Assembly (NCBI GenBank): GCA_937944385.1
Contig: CALDYQ010000024.1
Span: 1-43,411, forward strand
DNA: 43,411 bases
Source of the DNA: an uncultured Burkholderiales bacterium
GTDB taxonomy: Bacteria; Pseudomonadota; Gammaproteobacteria; Burkholderiales; Casimicrobiaceae
Direction of reading: 5' to 3'
The notes under the pieces: generated by a model
Seen by the model: only the letters and a program-made list of their open reading frames with translations
What the model was told of the DNA's origin: nothing
The model's database searches: none
Translations under genes and position numbers: made by a program
Part shown: piece by piece, positions 26,143 to 36,932 of the stretch
Layout: each line of letters starts with the position of its first letter
Numbering within the stretch: the stretch's first letter is position 1

Positions 26143-27116
26143 GCCGCGCGCATCGGACCACGCCGCAAGTGAGACCCATGCTGCCTGCAAACATGCACTT
26201 CATCGAGCGGGACTGGCTCTGCGCGAACCACATCCTGTTCACCCATCCCGACGAGCCAGCAACACTCGTGGATTCCGGGTATGAGGCACGGGTCGAGGGC
26301 ACGCTCGGTCATCTGGATGCGCTCCTCGGTGAGGCGCCCCTCGGACGCCTGCTCAACACCCACATCCACAGCGATCACATCGGTGGCAACGCCTCGCTCG
26401 CCCGACTCTACCCGGGCTTGTCGATCATCGTGCCCGAGGCGGAAGTCCCCGCCCTCGAAGCCTGGGACCGCCCAGAACACATGCTCTCCTACGCCGACCA
26501 GCGCTGCGAACCGTTCGCGTGGCAAGACACGATGCACGCCGGCGACACCTTCCGTCTCGCCGGAGCCGACTGGATGGTGCTTGCCTCGCCCGGCCACGAC
26601 ATGGGCTCGATCGTGCTCTACTGCCCCGCCGAGCGGCTGCTCATCTCGGCCGATGCGCTCTGGGAAAACGGCTTCGGTTTCGTTCCGCCCCAGGCGATCG
26701 ATCCCGAACCGCTCGCCGCCCAGCGCAAGACTTTCGATCTGCTCGAGGACCTCGAAGTCCGGCTCGTCCTGCCGGGTCACGGTCCGGCCTTCCGTGACTT
26801 CCGCGGCGCACTCGCGCGCGCGCGAGCGAAGCTCGAAGCCTTCGCCCAGGACGATCTGCGTATTGCGCGCAGTGTGGTGCGCGGCATGTTCATCTACGCC
26901 ATGATGTGGCGCGAACGTCTGCCGCTTGCCGAGCTGCCGGACTACGTGCGACGCATCGGCATCCACCGCGACTACAACGCGCAGTTCTTTCGCCTCTCGG
27001 ATGAGGCCTATGCGCACTGGTTGCTCAAATCCTGCTGCGACAGCGGGCAACTCGCCGTGGTCGATGGCGAGATCGTCAGCCTCGATCGAGGCGGCGGGCG
27101 GCGATCCGCTGCTTGA
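26139..27116 (+). CDS. MBL-fold metallo-hydrolase
   Basis: A 325-residue metallo-beta-lactamase-fold hydrolase. The metal-binding motif is THIHSDHIGG (about 72-81), followed by SPGHDMGSIVLYC (second metal histidine), the bridging aspartate in LLISADALWENGF and a final LVLPGHGPAF histidine. A C-terminal helical part of about 100 residues resembles the winged-helix tail of glyoxalase II/LACTB2-like hydrolases. It would hydrolyse a small ester or thioester; the substrate is unknown. ATG 26139 overlaps the ilvA stop; ATG 26178 is an alternative nearer the conserved fold. The last 41 bp overlap the end of the opposing methyltransferase gene. Confidence 0.85.
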   Translation: MSRAHRTTPQVRPMLPANMHFIERDWLCANHILFTHPDEPATLVDSGYEARVEGTLGHLDALLGEAPLGRLLNTHIHSDHIGGNASLARLYPGLSIIVPEAEVPALEAWDRPEHMLSYADQRCEPFAWQDTMHAGDTFRLAGADWMVLASPGHDMGSIVLYCPAERLLISADALWENGFGFVPPQAIDPEPLAAQRKTFDLLEDLEVRLVLPGHGPAFRDFRGALARARAKLEAFAQDDLRIARSVVRGMFIYAMMWRERLPLAELPDYVRRIGIHRDYNAQFFRLSDEAYAHWLLKSCCDSGQLAVVDGEIVSLDRGGGRRSAA

Positions 27117-27592
27117 CGGCCGTCCCATCATCGCCCTGCTCGAAGGCGATGATCTCGAATGCGGGCAGCGTCCGCTCGAGCAGTTCATTCACACGCAGGA
27201 GAAATTCCGGTCGACTCGGCTTGCCATAGCGTGCGTGACCGACCATGAAGGTCTCGTAGAGCAGCAAGCCGCCTGCGCGGACGGTGGCGAGGAGCGCGTC
27301 GAAGGTCGGGCGCCAGAGGTAGTTCGAAACGAGCACCGCATCGAAGCTGCCCGCGGCGTAGGGCCACGGATCGGCCTCGAGGTCGCGGCGTTCACAGCTC
27401 ACGCCAAGCACACCCTCGAGCGCCGCGAGCGCCTCGGCGTCCCGGTCGACGGCCGTGACCTTCACGCCGCGTGAAGCGAAACAACGCGAATGACGACCGC
27501 GCCCGGCCGCCACATCGAGCAACCGCTCGCCGGGGGCGACGAGCCCGGCGTAGCGCACGAACCAGGCCGCCGGTGCCTCCAAGCCGTGCGTC

Positions 27593-27603
<11 letters not shown>
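27076..27603 (-). CDS. Class I SAM-dependent methyltransferase
   Basis: A 175-residue Rossmann-fold methyltransferase. The SAM-binding motif I is LLDVAAGRGRHSRCFA, followed by the acidic VTAVDRDAEAL and the adenine-region CERRDLEADPWPYAAGSFDAVLVSNYL. It is short and has no substrate-binding extension, typical of small-molecule or tellurite-resistance-like (TehB-type) methyltransferases; the substrate is not predictable. The start ATG 27603 lies inside the last codons of maeB (11-bp overlap), so it is probably translated by coupling to maeB. Upstream in-frame codons would extend into maeB and look like antiphase sequence. Confidence 0.8.
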
Positions 27604-29926
<2,323 letters not shown>

Positions 29927-29930
29927 GGCT

Positions 29931-29947
29931 ATTCCACCTTTTGGAAT
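29931..29947 (-). promoter_or_regulatory. Hairpin enclosing the maeB ribosome binding site
   Basis: On the minus strand ATTCCA-AAAGG-TGGAAT forms a perfect 6-bp stem whose loop is the AAAGG of the Shine-Dalgarno region, five bases before ATG 29926. It could modulate initiation of maeB or be a protein-binding palindrome on DNA. Confidence 0.45.
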
Positions 29948-30099
29948 TTGTTTCCATTATTGCATGGGCCGGCGCTCTCCGCCGTCTGTCGGCCGAATTT
30001 TCGGCTGAATCGGTGTCAAGCGACGTCGTCGGTCGACTCGCATTCGGCATGGCGCCTCGCCTACGCAAGCTGAACGCGCCACAATCCGCCTCTCAAATA

Positions 30100-30134
30100 C
30101 AGCCCCCGTCACCACAGCCCCCGTCACCACAGCC
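30100..30134 (+). repeat. 15-bp direct repeat, 2.3 copies
   Basis: CAGCCCCCGTCACCA occurs at 30100-30114 and 30115-30129, followed by CAGCC. It lies 12-46 bp before the ATG of the dehydrogenase gene. The unit is C-rich and occupies the place of the ribosome binding site, where no purine-rich sequence is seen. Confidence 0.85.
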
Positions 30135-30145
30135 TCTTTCGACCC

Positions 30146-31642
30146 ATGCCGGAAACACTTTCCCATTTCATCGCCGGCCGCCACGAGCGCGGCCGCACAG
30201 CTCGCCTCAGCGATGTCTACGACCCGGCCACGGGTGAGGTCACGGCGCGCGTCGCCTTGGCCGAGGAGGAGGATGTCGCGCTGGCCGTCGCCGCTGCACG
30301 CGGGGCCTTCCCCGCCTGGGCCGAGACACCGCCGATCCGACGAGCACGCGTGCTCTTCCGCTTCCTCGAACTCATGAACGTACGGCGGGATGACCTCGCT
30401 CGCGCCATCACGCGCGAGCACGGCAAGGTGTTCGCTGATGCCCAGGGGGAAGTCTCGCGCGCGATCGACGTGATCGAGTTCGCCTGCGGCATTCCGCAAC
30501 TCCTCAAGGGCGACTACACCGACCAGGTCGCCACCGGCATCGACAACTGGACCTTCCGCCAGCCGCTTGGCGTGGTGGCCGGCGTCACGCCCTTCAATTT
30601 CCCTTGCATGGTGCCGGCATGGATGTTTCCGATCGCCATCGCCTGCGGCAACACCTTCGTGCTCAAGCCCTCGCCGATCGATCCCTCCCCCTCGCTCCTG
30701 ATGGCCGAACTCTGGCGCGAGGCCGGGCTGCCGGAGGGCGTCTTCAACGTCGTCCAGGGCGACAAGATCGCGGTCGATGCCCTGCTCGCACACCCGGAGG
30801 TGGCTGCGATTTCCTTCGTCGGCTCGACGCCGATCGCAAACGCCATCTACGAGACCGGCGCCCGCCACGGCAAGCGCGTGCAGGCGTTGGGGGGCGCGAA
30901 GAACCACATGGTCGTTCTGCCGGACGCCGACCTCGACCAGGCGGTCGATGCCCTGATCGGCTCGGCCTACGGCTCGGCCGGTGAGCGCTGCATGGCAATC
31001 TCGGTGGCCGTGCTCGTGGGCGATGTCGCCGATCGGATCCTGCCTGCACTCGCCAAGCGCACGCTGGCGCTTCGGGTCGGCCCCGGGCTCGAGGCGGGCG
31101 TCGAGATGGGCCCGATCGTCACCCGCGCCGCGCTCGAGCGCATCACGGGCTACATCGAGGAGGGTATCAGGGCCGGTGCACGGCTCGTGGTCGATGGCCG
31201 CGGGCACCGCGTGCCGGGCCACGAAGGCGGCTTCTGGCTCGGGGGCACGCTCTTCGACCATGTCACGCCGGATATGCGCATCTACCGAGAGGAGATCTTC
31301 GGGCCCGTGCTTTGCTGCGTCCGGGTGCCGGACTTCCCCTCCGCGGTGGACCTCGTCAACCGGCATGAATACGCCAATGGCGTGGCCTGCTTCACCCGTG
31401 ATGGTGGCCTCGCCCGTGAATTCGCTCGCCGCATCCAGGTCGGCATGGTCGGCATCAACGTCCCGATCCCCGTGCCGATGGCCTGGCACGGCTTTGGCGG
31501 CTGGAAGCGGAGCCTCTTCGGCGACATGCACGCCTATGGCGAAGAAGGCGTGCGCTTCTATACGCGGCAAAAAAGCGTCATGCAGCGCTGGCCAGATGCG
31601 CTCAGCACAGGAGCGGATTTCGCGATGCCGTTGGCGCGCTAG
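30146..31642 (+). CDS. mmsA: CoA-acylating (methyl)malonate-semialdehyde dehydrogenase
   Basis: A 498-residue aldehyde dehydrogenase of the MmsA/IolA branch. The catalytic cysteine is C282 in AGERCMAIS. The NAD site shows [12 protein letters not shown] (149-160) and [11 protein letters not shown]. The position of the general-base glutamate of hydrolytic aldehyde dehydrogenases reads GGAKNH (249-254), as expected for enzymes that pass the acyl group to CoA instead of water. The reaction is malonate semialdehyde (or its methyl derivative) plus CoA and NAD to acetyl-CoA (or propionyl-CoA) and CO2. With the beta-alanine transaminase gene at 32693 it would complete beta-alanine breakdown. No clear Shine-Dalgarno precedes the ATG; the leader holds a 15-bp repeat. 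Confidence 0.93.
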   Translation: MPETLSHFIAGRHERGRTARLSDVYDPATGEVTARVALAEEEDVALAVAAARGAFPAWAETPPIRRARVLFRFLELMNVRRDDLARAITREHGKVFADAQGEVSRAIDVIEFACGIPQLLKGDYTDQVATGIDNWTFRQPLGVVAGVTPFNFPCMVPAWMFPIAIACGNTFVLKPSPIDPSPSLLMAELWREAGLPEGVFNVVQGDKIAVDALLAHPEVAAISFVGSTPIANAIYETGARHGKRVQALGGAKNHMVVLPDADLDQAVDALIGSAYGSAGERCMAISVAVLVGDVADRILPALAKRTLALRVGPGLEAGVEMGPIVTRAALERITGYIEEGIRAGARLVVDGRGHRVPGHEGGFWLGGTLFDHVTPDMRIYREEIFGPVLCCVRVPDFPSAVDLVNRHEYANGVACFTRDGGLAREFARRIQVGMVGINVPIPVPMAWHGFGGWKRSLFGDMHAYGEEGVRFYTRQKSVMQRWPDALSTGADFAMPLAR

Positions 31643-31654
31643 CGTGGCGCGGAC

Positions 31655-32626
31655 TCAGCCGCCCAGCACTTGGGCGAACCGCTCGGTGCGCTCGGCCAGG
31701 TAGAACCACTCGGCACCGACCATCGCGGCCTTCGCCGGAAAGACGATCCAGCCATCCTGCGGTGCGGTGAGGACTTCGCCGCTCGCCCGGCGCGCGATCA
31801 CCTCACCCGCCCGGACGGGATCGAAACTCTTCCAGTCACGCTCGAAGGCGTCCTCCGCGTGCTCGCGGTCGATGACCTCCGTCAGGCGCAGGCCTTCGAG
31901 CGGCCGCGGCGCGGGGCGGGGCGCATCGATCATGCCGAGTTCTGCCAGGAGGCTGACCACCGCGCGGTAGCCCACCTCAGGCCCGGCGGGGTCCTCGTGC
32001 TGGCCACACTCGAGCGTCATCGCCCACCCGCCGCGCGAACGCATGTACTCGGTCGTGCCGATCGCGTATTCGGTGTCGAGGGTCGCCGCTGGCGCGCCCG
32101 GCAGGGGCCTTGCGAGCCGTCGGGCCACGCCCCGATCATAGGTCGGCAGCCAGCCATCGACGCAGCGGTTCACGCCCAATCGCTGGGCGAGAGCAACCTC
32201 CCGCTCGGCATGCAGAAACGGCGTCACGCCATCGAGCTCGGTCTCCGAGCCCACGAGCGCGAACGGCTCACCCGGCGCCATGAAGGAATGCAGGTCGAGC
32301 AGGCCATCGTGCTCGGAGAGCAACGGACAGAGCCAGTTGGCCACGTGGTCTTCGAATTCGACCGGCAGCGCCGTGGGACGCAGGCGGCGATTGAGGTTGC
32401 GATCACCGTTTCGCGTGTTCTGCGAGTACGCCTTCGGATTCGTGATCGGCACGAGCGTGAGCGCCCCCCGGACGAGCGTGCGTTCGCCGCGCTCGAGTTC
32501 ACCGGCGAGCCGCCGCAGCGCGATCGTCCCGGCCCGTTCGTTGCCGTGCACGGCCCCGAGGACGATGAGCCGCGGCCCGGGCTGCGCGGCGGTGAAACGC
32601 AGGGATTGGAAATGCATATCGAGCAT
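31655..32626 (-). CDS. Succinylglutamate desuccinylase/aspartoacylase family protein
   Basis: A 323-residue zinc hydrolase of the AstE/AspA family (M14-like). Zinc ligands are H27 and E30 in GAVHGNERAG and H113 in LLDLHSFM. NLNRRL (77-82) replaces the usual DLNR segment. A conserved-position glutamate lies in MTLECGQHED, and a C-terminal beta-barrel-like part follows. The family removes acyl groups from N-acylated amino acids. The gene diverges from the beta-alanine transaminase gene with 66 bp between starts and converges on mmsA with 12 bp, which suggests an N-acyl-beta-alanine or related amide as substrate. That is inference from context only. True AstE is unlikely because no ast genes are near. 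Confidence 0.82.
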   Translation of the reverse strand: MLDMHFQSLRFTAAQPGPRLIVLGAVHGNERAGTIALRRLAGELERGERTLVRGALTLVPITNPKAYSQNTRNGDRNLNRRLRPTALPVEFEDHVANWLCPLLSEHDGLLDLHSFMAPGEPFALVGSETELDGVTPFLHAEREVALAQRLGVNRCVDGWLPTYDRGVARRLARPLPGAPAATLDTEYAIGTTEYMRSRGGWAMTLECGQHEDPAGPEVGYRAVVSLLAELGMIDAPRPAPRPLEGLRLTEVIDREHAEDAFERDWKSFDPVRAGEVIARRASGEVLTAPQDGWIVFPAKAAMVGAEWFYLAERTERFAQVLGG

Positions 32627-32692
32627 GGACGGGATTATCGCGAAGCGTCACAATCCCTTCGTACAGAGCCCCGCCCGAGGAAGAGGAACATC

Positions 32693-34054
32693 ATGAACGC
32701 CATCACCGAAGCCCGCCACCTTCATGCCACGATCTCGGCCGACCCGACGACCGAAGAGCTCGCTGCGCATTGGATGCCGTTCACCGCGAACCGGCAATAC
32801 AAGAGCGCGCCGCGCCTCCTCGTTGCGGCGGAGGGAATGCACTACACGAGTCACGACGGCCGCAAGGTGCTCGACATGGTGGCGGGGCTTTGGTGCGTGA
32901 ACGCGGGGCACAACCGCAAACCCATCGTCGAGGCGATCCAGCGGCAAGCGGCAACGATGGATTTCTCCCCGCCGTTCAACATGGGTCACCCGGCCGCATT
33001 CGAGGCCGCGAATCGCGTGATCGCGATCGCACCGCCGCACATGAAGCACGTGTTGTTCACCAACTCGGGCTCGGAGTCGGTGGACACGGCGCTCAAGATC
33101 GCAATCGCCTGGCAGCGGGCGCGCGGCCAAGGCACCCGAACGCGACTCATCGGCCGGGTGCGCGGTTATCACGGTGTCAACTTCGGCGGCACCGCGGTCG
33201 GCGGCATCGTCGGCAACCGCAAGCTCTTCGGCGCGCTCGTGGCTGGGGTGGATCATCTGCCTTCGACCCACTTGCCCGAGCAGAACGCCTTCTCGCGGGG
33301 GCAGCCGCCGCACGGCACACATCTCGCCGATGAACTCGAGCGGCTTGTTGCACTGCACGACGCCTCGACCATCGCGGCGGTCATCGTCGAGCCGATCGCC
33401 GGCTCGACCGGCGTGCTGATCCCGCCCGTGGGCTATCTCGAGCGGCTTCGCGAGATCTGCACCCGGCACGGCATCCTGCTCATCTTCGACGAGGTCATCA
33501 CCGGCTTCGGCCGCACGGGGGAGGCCTTTGCCGCGCAGCGCTACGGCGTGATGCCGGACATCATCACCTGCGCCAAGGGGCTCACGAGCGGCACCGTGCC
33601 GATGGGCGGCGTGATCGTCTCGGGCGAGATCTACGAGGCCTTCATGCAAGGGCCTGAGCACCTGCCCGAGCTGCCGCACGGCTACACCTACTCGGCGCAT
33701 CCGCTCGCCTGCGCAGCGGCGAATGCCACGCTCAAGCTCTACGCCGACGAAGGCCTGTTCGGGCGTGCCAAAGCGATGGCACCTACGCTCGAGGATGCGG
33801 TGCACACGCTCCGCGGCACCCGGCATGTGATCGACATCCGCAACGATGGCCTCGTGGCCGGCATCGAGCTCGAACCGCGCGCGGGTGCGCCGGGTCGGCG
33901 GGCGTTCGACGTCTTCCTCGAGTGCTACCGCCGCGGGCTCCTGATCCGCACGACGGGCGACATCATCGCGCTCTCACCGCCGCTCATCGTCGAGGAGAGC
34001 CACATCGCCGAGTGTGTCGACACGCTGAGGGCGGTGATTGCAGCGGTCGACTGA
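32693..34054 (+). CDS. bauA: Beta-alanine (omega-amino acid):pyruvate aminotransferase
   Basis: A 453-residue class III PLP aminotransferase. The N-terminal HWMPFTANRQYKSAPRLLVAAEGMHY is typical of beta-alanine:pyruvate transaminases. FTNSGSESVDTALKIA binds PLP phosphate, LLIFDEVITGFGRTGE holds the cofactor aspartate, and the PLP lysine is K295 in ITCAKGLTSG. The C-terminal GLLIRTTGDIIALSPPLI is also standard. It converts beta-alanine plus pyruvate to malonate semialdehyde plus alanine, the substrate of the MmsA-type enzyme encoded 1 kb upstream. ATG 32693 follows GAGGAA; the long upstream frame is antisense to the aspartoacylase-like gene. Broader omega-amine specificity is possible. Confidence 0.92.
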   Translation: MNAITEARHLHATISADPTTEELAAHWMPFTANRQYKSAPRLLVAAEGMHYTSHDGRKVLDMVAGLWCVNAGHNRKPIVEAIQRQAATMDFSPPFNMGHPAAFEAANRVIAIAPPHMKHVLFTNSGSESVDTALKIAIAWQRARGQGTRTRLIGRVRGYHGVNFGGTAVGGIVGNRKLFGALVAGVDHLPSTHLPEQNAFSRGQPPHGTHLADELERLVALHDASTIAAVIVEPIAGSTGVLIPPVGYLERLREICTRHGILLIFDEVITGFGRTGEAFAAQRYGVMPDIITCAKGLTSGTVPMGGVIVSGEIYEAFMQGPEHLPELPHGYTYSAHPLACAAANATLKLYADEGLFGRAKAMAPTLEDAVHTLRGTRHVIDIRNDGLVAGIELEPRAGAPGRRAFDVFLECYRRGLLIRTTGDIIALSPPLIVEESHIAECVDTLRAVIAAVD

Positions 34055-34064
34055 CAGCCTTCCC

Positions 34065-35072
34065 CTACAACCTCACCACCAAGCCGCTTCGGCTGGATTC
34101 GAGCATCGCCTGCGCGACGCGGATCGCAGCCGTGCCGTCCTCACCCGAGACACGGTCCGCCGCGCGGTCATGGATGAAGCGGATGAAGGCTTCAAGCTCC
34201 GCGACGAGGGGTTCGCGCTTCTTCACCACGTGGCGGATCATGCGCCCTTCCTGAACGCCACGCAGGAGGGCGATGTCGTCATCGCGATCTTCCTCGGCGG
34301 CGGCATTTTCGAACCAGGTCAGGTCCTGCGTGAGCAGGTTCACCTGAAACATGCCGCGCTCGCCGGTGACCGTGAGCTCGCGCACCTTGGTGGGCGTGAG
34401 CCAATCAATGGCAAGCGAGCCGACGACGCCATCGGCCAGCCTCAACGTTGCGCGCACCATGTCCTCGTGTGCGTGGTGAAGCCGTTGGGTGGTCTCGGCA
34501 TAGACGCGCTCGATTTCGCTTCCGGTCACGAAGCGAAGCAGATCGATGTCGTGAACCGCGAGATCAACGATTACGCCGACGTCCTGGATGCGCGCCGGAA
34601 ACGGCCCCTGCCGACGCGCCTCGACGTGGAGCACGCGGCCGAGTTCACCCGCCGACAGCCGACGGCGCAGTTCGAGCACCGCGGGATTGAAGCGCTCGAT
34701 GTGCCCGACAAAGAGTGCAACGCCCCGCGCCTCGGCGCGGGCGATCAACTCACGCGCCTCGGCCACGCTCGCGGCGATCGGCTTTTCGACCAACACGTGA
34801 ACGCCCCGCTCGATGAGCGCGGAGGCGATGCGCAGGTGCTCGACCGTCGGCACGGCCACTACCGCTGCCTCGGGCGTGACCTCGGCGAGCATCGCCTCGA
34901 GCGTCGGATAGGCCGGCACGCGGTAGCGATGCGCCAGATGCGCGGTGACTTGCGTGTTCGCATCCACGATCGCGCGCAATTCGACGCCAGGCAGATCCGA
35001 CAGTACGCGGACGTGGTTCCGGCCCATCGAGCCGCAACCGATGACGCAGACATTGACGGGCTTGACGCTCAT
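34065..35072 (-). CDS. Gfo/Idh/MocA family NAD-dependent sugar dehydrogenase
   Basis: A 335-residue two-domain oxidoreductase. The N-terminal Rossmann motif is VCVIGCGSMGRNHVRVL (7-23), the family motif VLVEKPIA carries the conserved lysine, and the C-terminal domain includes GHIERFNPAVLEL and DLAVHDIDLLRFV with the conserved histidine. It follows the DegT-type aminotransferase gene by 7 bp. Together these resemble the pairs that oxidise the 3-position of UDP-GlcNAc-type sugars and then transaminate it (WbpB/WbpE, GnnA/GnnB). Function as a UDP-sugar 3-dehydrogenase is inferred from that pairing. ATG 35072 begins just ahead of the Rossmann strand. Confidence 0.85.
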   Translation of the reverse strand: MSVKPVNVCVIGCGSMGRNHVRVLSDLPGVELRAIVDANTQVTAHLAHRYRVPAYPTLEAMLAEVTPEAAVVAVPTVEHLRIASALIERGVHVLVEKPIAASVAEARELIARAEARGVALFVGHIERFNPAVLELRRRLSAGELGRVLHVEARRQGPFPARIQDVGVIVDLAVHDIDLLRFVTGSEIERVYAETTQRLHHAHEDMVRATLRLADGVVGSLAIDWLTPTKVRELTVTGERGMFQVNLLTQDLTWFENAAAEEDRDDDIALLRGVQEGRMIRHVVKKREPLVAELEAFIRFIHDRAADRVSGEDGTAAIRVAQAMLESSRSGLVVRL

Positions 35073-35079
35073 CAGGCGC

Positions 35080-36195
35080 TCAGAGAGTATTGACCGCCGC
35101 GGCAATGGCCGCAAGATCGGCCGCCGAGAGTCCAGTGTGCACCGGCAAGGCAAGCACCTCGCGCGCCGCCTGTTCGGCGACTGGCAGTTCGACGTTGCCA
35201 AGCCCGCGCTCCACGATGTGCTTCTGCCGATGCGCGGGCAGAGGGTAGAACACTGCCGAGCCGACCCCTGCGGCGGCCAGCTTCTCGACCGCACCATCCC
35301 GATCCCCGAGCACGCGCACGACGTATTGGTGCCAGACGTGGCCGCTCGCGCCACAGGTTGCCGAGCGTGAGCAGCGCTCGCCGACCGCGCCGTAGAGCGG
35401 AAGCGCGACGCGCGGATTCGTGATCGCTGCGTTCAGCGCCGCGGCATTCGAGCGGCGCCGGGCGACGATCTCCTCCAACCTCCGCATCTGCGGAATCGCA
35501 ATCGCTGCATGTAGATCCGAGAGGCGGAAGTTGTAGCCCAGGGTGTCGTGGTAGTACCGCCGAGACGAGCCATGGGCGCGGATGAGTCGACAACGTTCGG
35601 CCACGGCGTCGTCGTTGGTCGTGACCATGCCACCCTCGGCGCTGTGCACGTTTTTGGTGGCGTAGAGGCTGTAGCACGCGGTGCCCAGCGCACCGAGCGG
35701 CTGATCGCGATAGGTCGCGCCGATCGCCTGCGCAGCGTCCTGGATGACCGCCAGGCCGTGCCGGTCGGCAATCGCCTGGATCGCTGCCATATCAGCCGGA
35801 AAACCGTAGAGATGCACCGGCAGGATCGCGCGCGTCCGGGGTGTGATCGCGGCCTCGATCTGCGCCGGATCGAGGTTGAAGCAGCAAGGCAGGATGTCCA
35901 CGAAGCGCGGCGTGGCCCCGACGAAGAGGATTGCATTCACCGAGGCCATGAAGGTGAACGGCGTCGTGATCACCTCATCGCCCGGCCCGATGCCGTGAGC
36001 CATGAGCGCCGTGTGAAGCGCCGCCGTGCCGTTGCAGATGGCGATCGCATGGCGCGCGCCAGTCTTCTCGCGGAACAGTGCCTCGAGTTCGGCCACGCGC
36101 GGGCCCTGCACGAGCATGCCGGAGTCGAGCACTTCGTTGACCGCAGCGCGCTCTTCTGGGCCGATGTGCGGGCGGGAAATGGGAATCATGGTCAC
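35080..36195 (-). CDS. DegT/DnrJ/EryC1/StrS sugar aminotransferase
   Basis: A 371-residue PLP enzyme of the sugar-nucleotide aminotransferase family. The N-terminal IPISRPHIGPEE, CNGTAALHTALMAHGIGPGDEVI, the cofactor aspartate D153 in QDAAQAIGA and the PLP lysine K181 in LYATKNVHSAEGG are all present. YNFRLSDLHAAI and HVWHQYVVRV complete the fold. An unusual Cys-containing stretch (GERCSRSATCGASG, about 263-276) replaces the usual short linker before HVWHQY. It probably transaminates a keto-sugar nucleotide made by the adjacent Gfo/Idh enzyme. Both genes end here without a partner acetyltransferase or glycosyltransferase. The start may be ATG 36195 or 36189. Confidence 0.88.
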   Translation of the reverse strand: MTMIPISRPHIGPEERAAVNEVLDSGMLVQGPRVAELEALFREKTGARHAIAICNGTAALHTALMAHGIGPGDEVITTPFTFMASVNAILFVGATPRFVDILPCCFNLDPAQIEAAITPRTRAILPVHLYGFPADMAAIQAIADRHGLAVIQDAAQAIGATYRDQPLGALGTACYSLYATKNVHSAEGGMVTTNDDAVAERCRLIRAHGSSRRYYHDTLGYNFRLSDLHAAIAIPQMRRLEEIVARRRSNAAALNAAITNPRVALPLYGAVGERCSRSATCGASGHVWHQYVVRVLGDRDGAVEKLAAAGVGSAVFYPLPAHRQKHIVERGLGNVELPVAEQAAREVLALPVHTGLSAADLAAIAAAVNTL

Positions 36196-36306
36196 GGCAA
36201 GCCGAGGACATCGGTCGCCATCCGCGACGCATCTCCCCGTTCGGTTTCGTTGTTATCAGCCCTGGATTGTCTCAGGCTGGGCGCAGTGGCACCGCCAGAC
36301 AGCGCC

Positions 36307-36822
36307 TCAGTGGCCGCTCTCGCTCTTGCAGGCGGTCAGCCGATCCATGAGCGCAAAGAGCACACCGGAGATGACGAAGGTCACATGCAAACCGAGCTTC
36401 CAGGCGAGTTCTTCCCGGTCGAAATTCGCAGTGTTCATGAAGGCCTTGAGCAGTTCGATACCGGAGATCGCGACGATCGAGCCGATCAGCTTCATCTTGA
36501 GGTCGGAGAAGCCGACGTGCCCCATCCAGGCTGGGCGGTCCTCATGGTCCTCGACGCCGATCTTGGAGACGAAGTTCTCGTAGCCCGCGAAGACGACGAT
36601 CAGGATCAGGTTGCCGATCAGCACGATGTCGATCAAGGAGAGGATGCCGAGCATCACATCCTGCGGCTTACCGGTGAAGACGAGCGGCACGAAGCCCATG
36701 AATTCCTTGACGAATTTGACCAGCAGGAAGCCGATCGCGAGCACGAGCCCGAGGTAGAACGGCGCGAGCAGCCAACGAGCGTTGAAGATGAAAATTTCGA
36801 GCGCGTGTTCGAGGCGTTTCAT
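36307..36822 (-). CDS. UPF0114 (YqhA-like) membrane protein
   Basis: A 171-residue membrane protein matching the YqhA/UPF0114 family along its length: the N-terminal NARWLLAPFYLGLVLAIGFL, SLIDIVLIGNLILIVVFAGYENFVSK, LKMKLIGSIVAISGIELLKAFM, and a last helix ending ALMDRL. Three or four transmembrane segments are visible. Its function is unknown. ATG 36822 gives an N-terminus close to that of YqhA; ATG 36876 would add 18 polar residues. It lies 111 bp from the aminotransferase gene and is probably independent of it. Confidence 0.88.
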   Translation of the reverse strand: MKRLEHALEIFIFNARWLLAPFYLGLVLAIGFLLVKFVKEFMGFVPLVFTGKPQDVMLGILSLIDIVLIGNLILIVVFAGYENFVSKIGVEDHEDRPAWMGHVGFSDLKMKLIGSIVAISGIELLKAFMNTANFDREELAWKLGLHVTFVISGVLFALMDRLTACKSESGH

Positions 36823-36932
36823 GCAATAGAACGTCCAATCAGTACGGCTTTGAATCGTAGTGGATTCGGTCGACATGATCTTGGCTGCCACGCGTCCTGT
36901 CGAAGCAGACTGTCGCGCTCGACGTCATGAGG

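Noticed and set aside
30015-30020. Minus-strand TTGACA as a -35 box for maeB
   Set aside because: No acceptable -10 box lies 15-19 bp downstream, so I did not annotate it as a promoter.
30100-30134. CRISPR-like repeat
   Set aside because: The copies are directly adjacent without spacers and no cas genes are present. It is a simple tandem repeat.
29957-31570. Long minus-strand open frame antisense to mmsA
   Set aside because: It is a shadow of a clear aldehyde dehydrogenase gene, with low-complexity His/Asp/Arg-rich translation.
35548-36930. Plus-strand open frame across the aminotransferase and UPF0114 genes
   Set aside because: It crosses two unrelated minus-strand genes and has no motif of its own.
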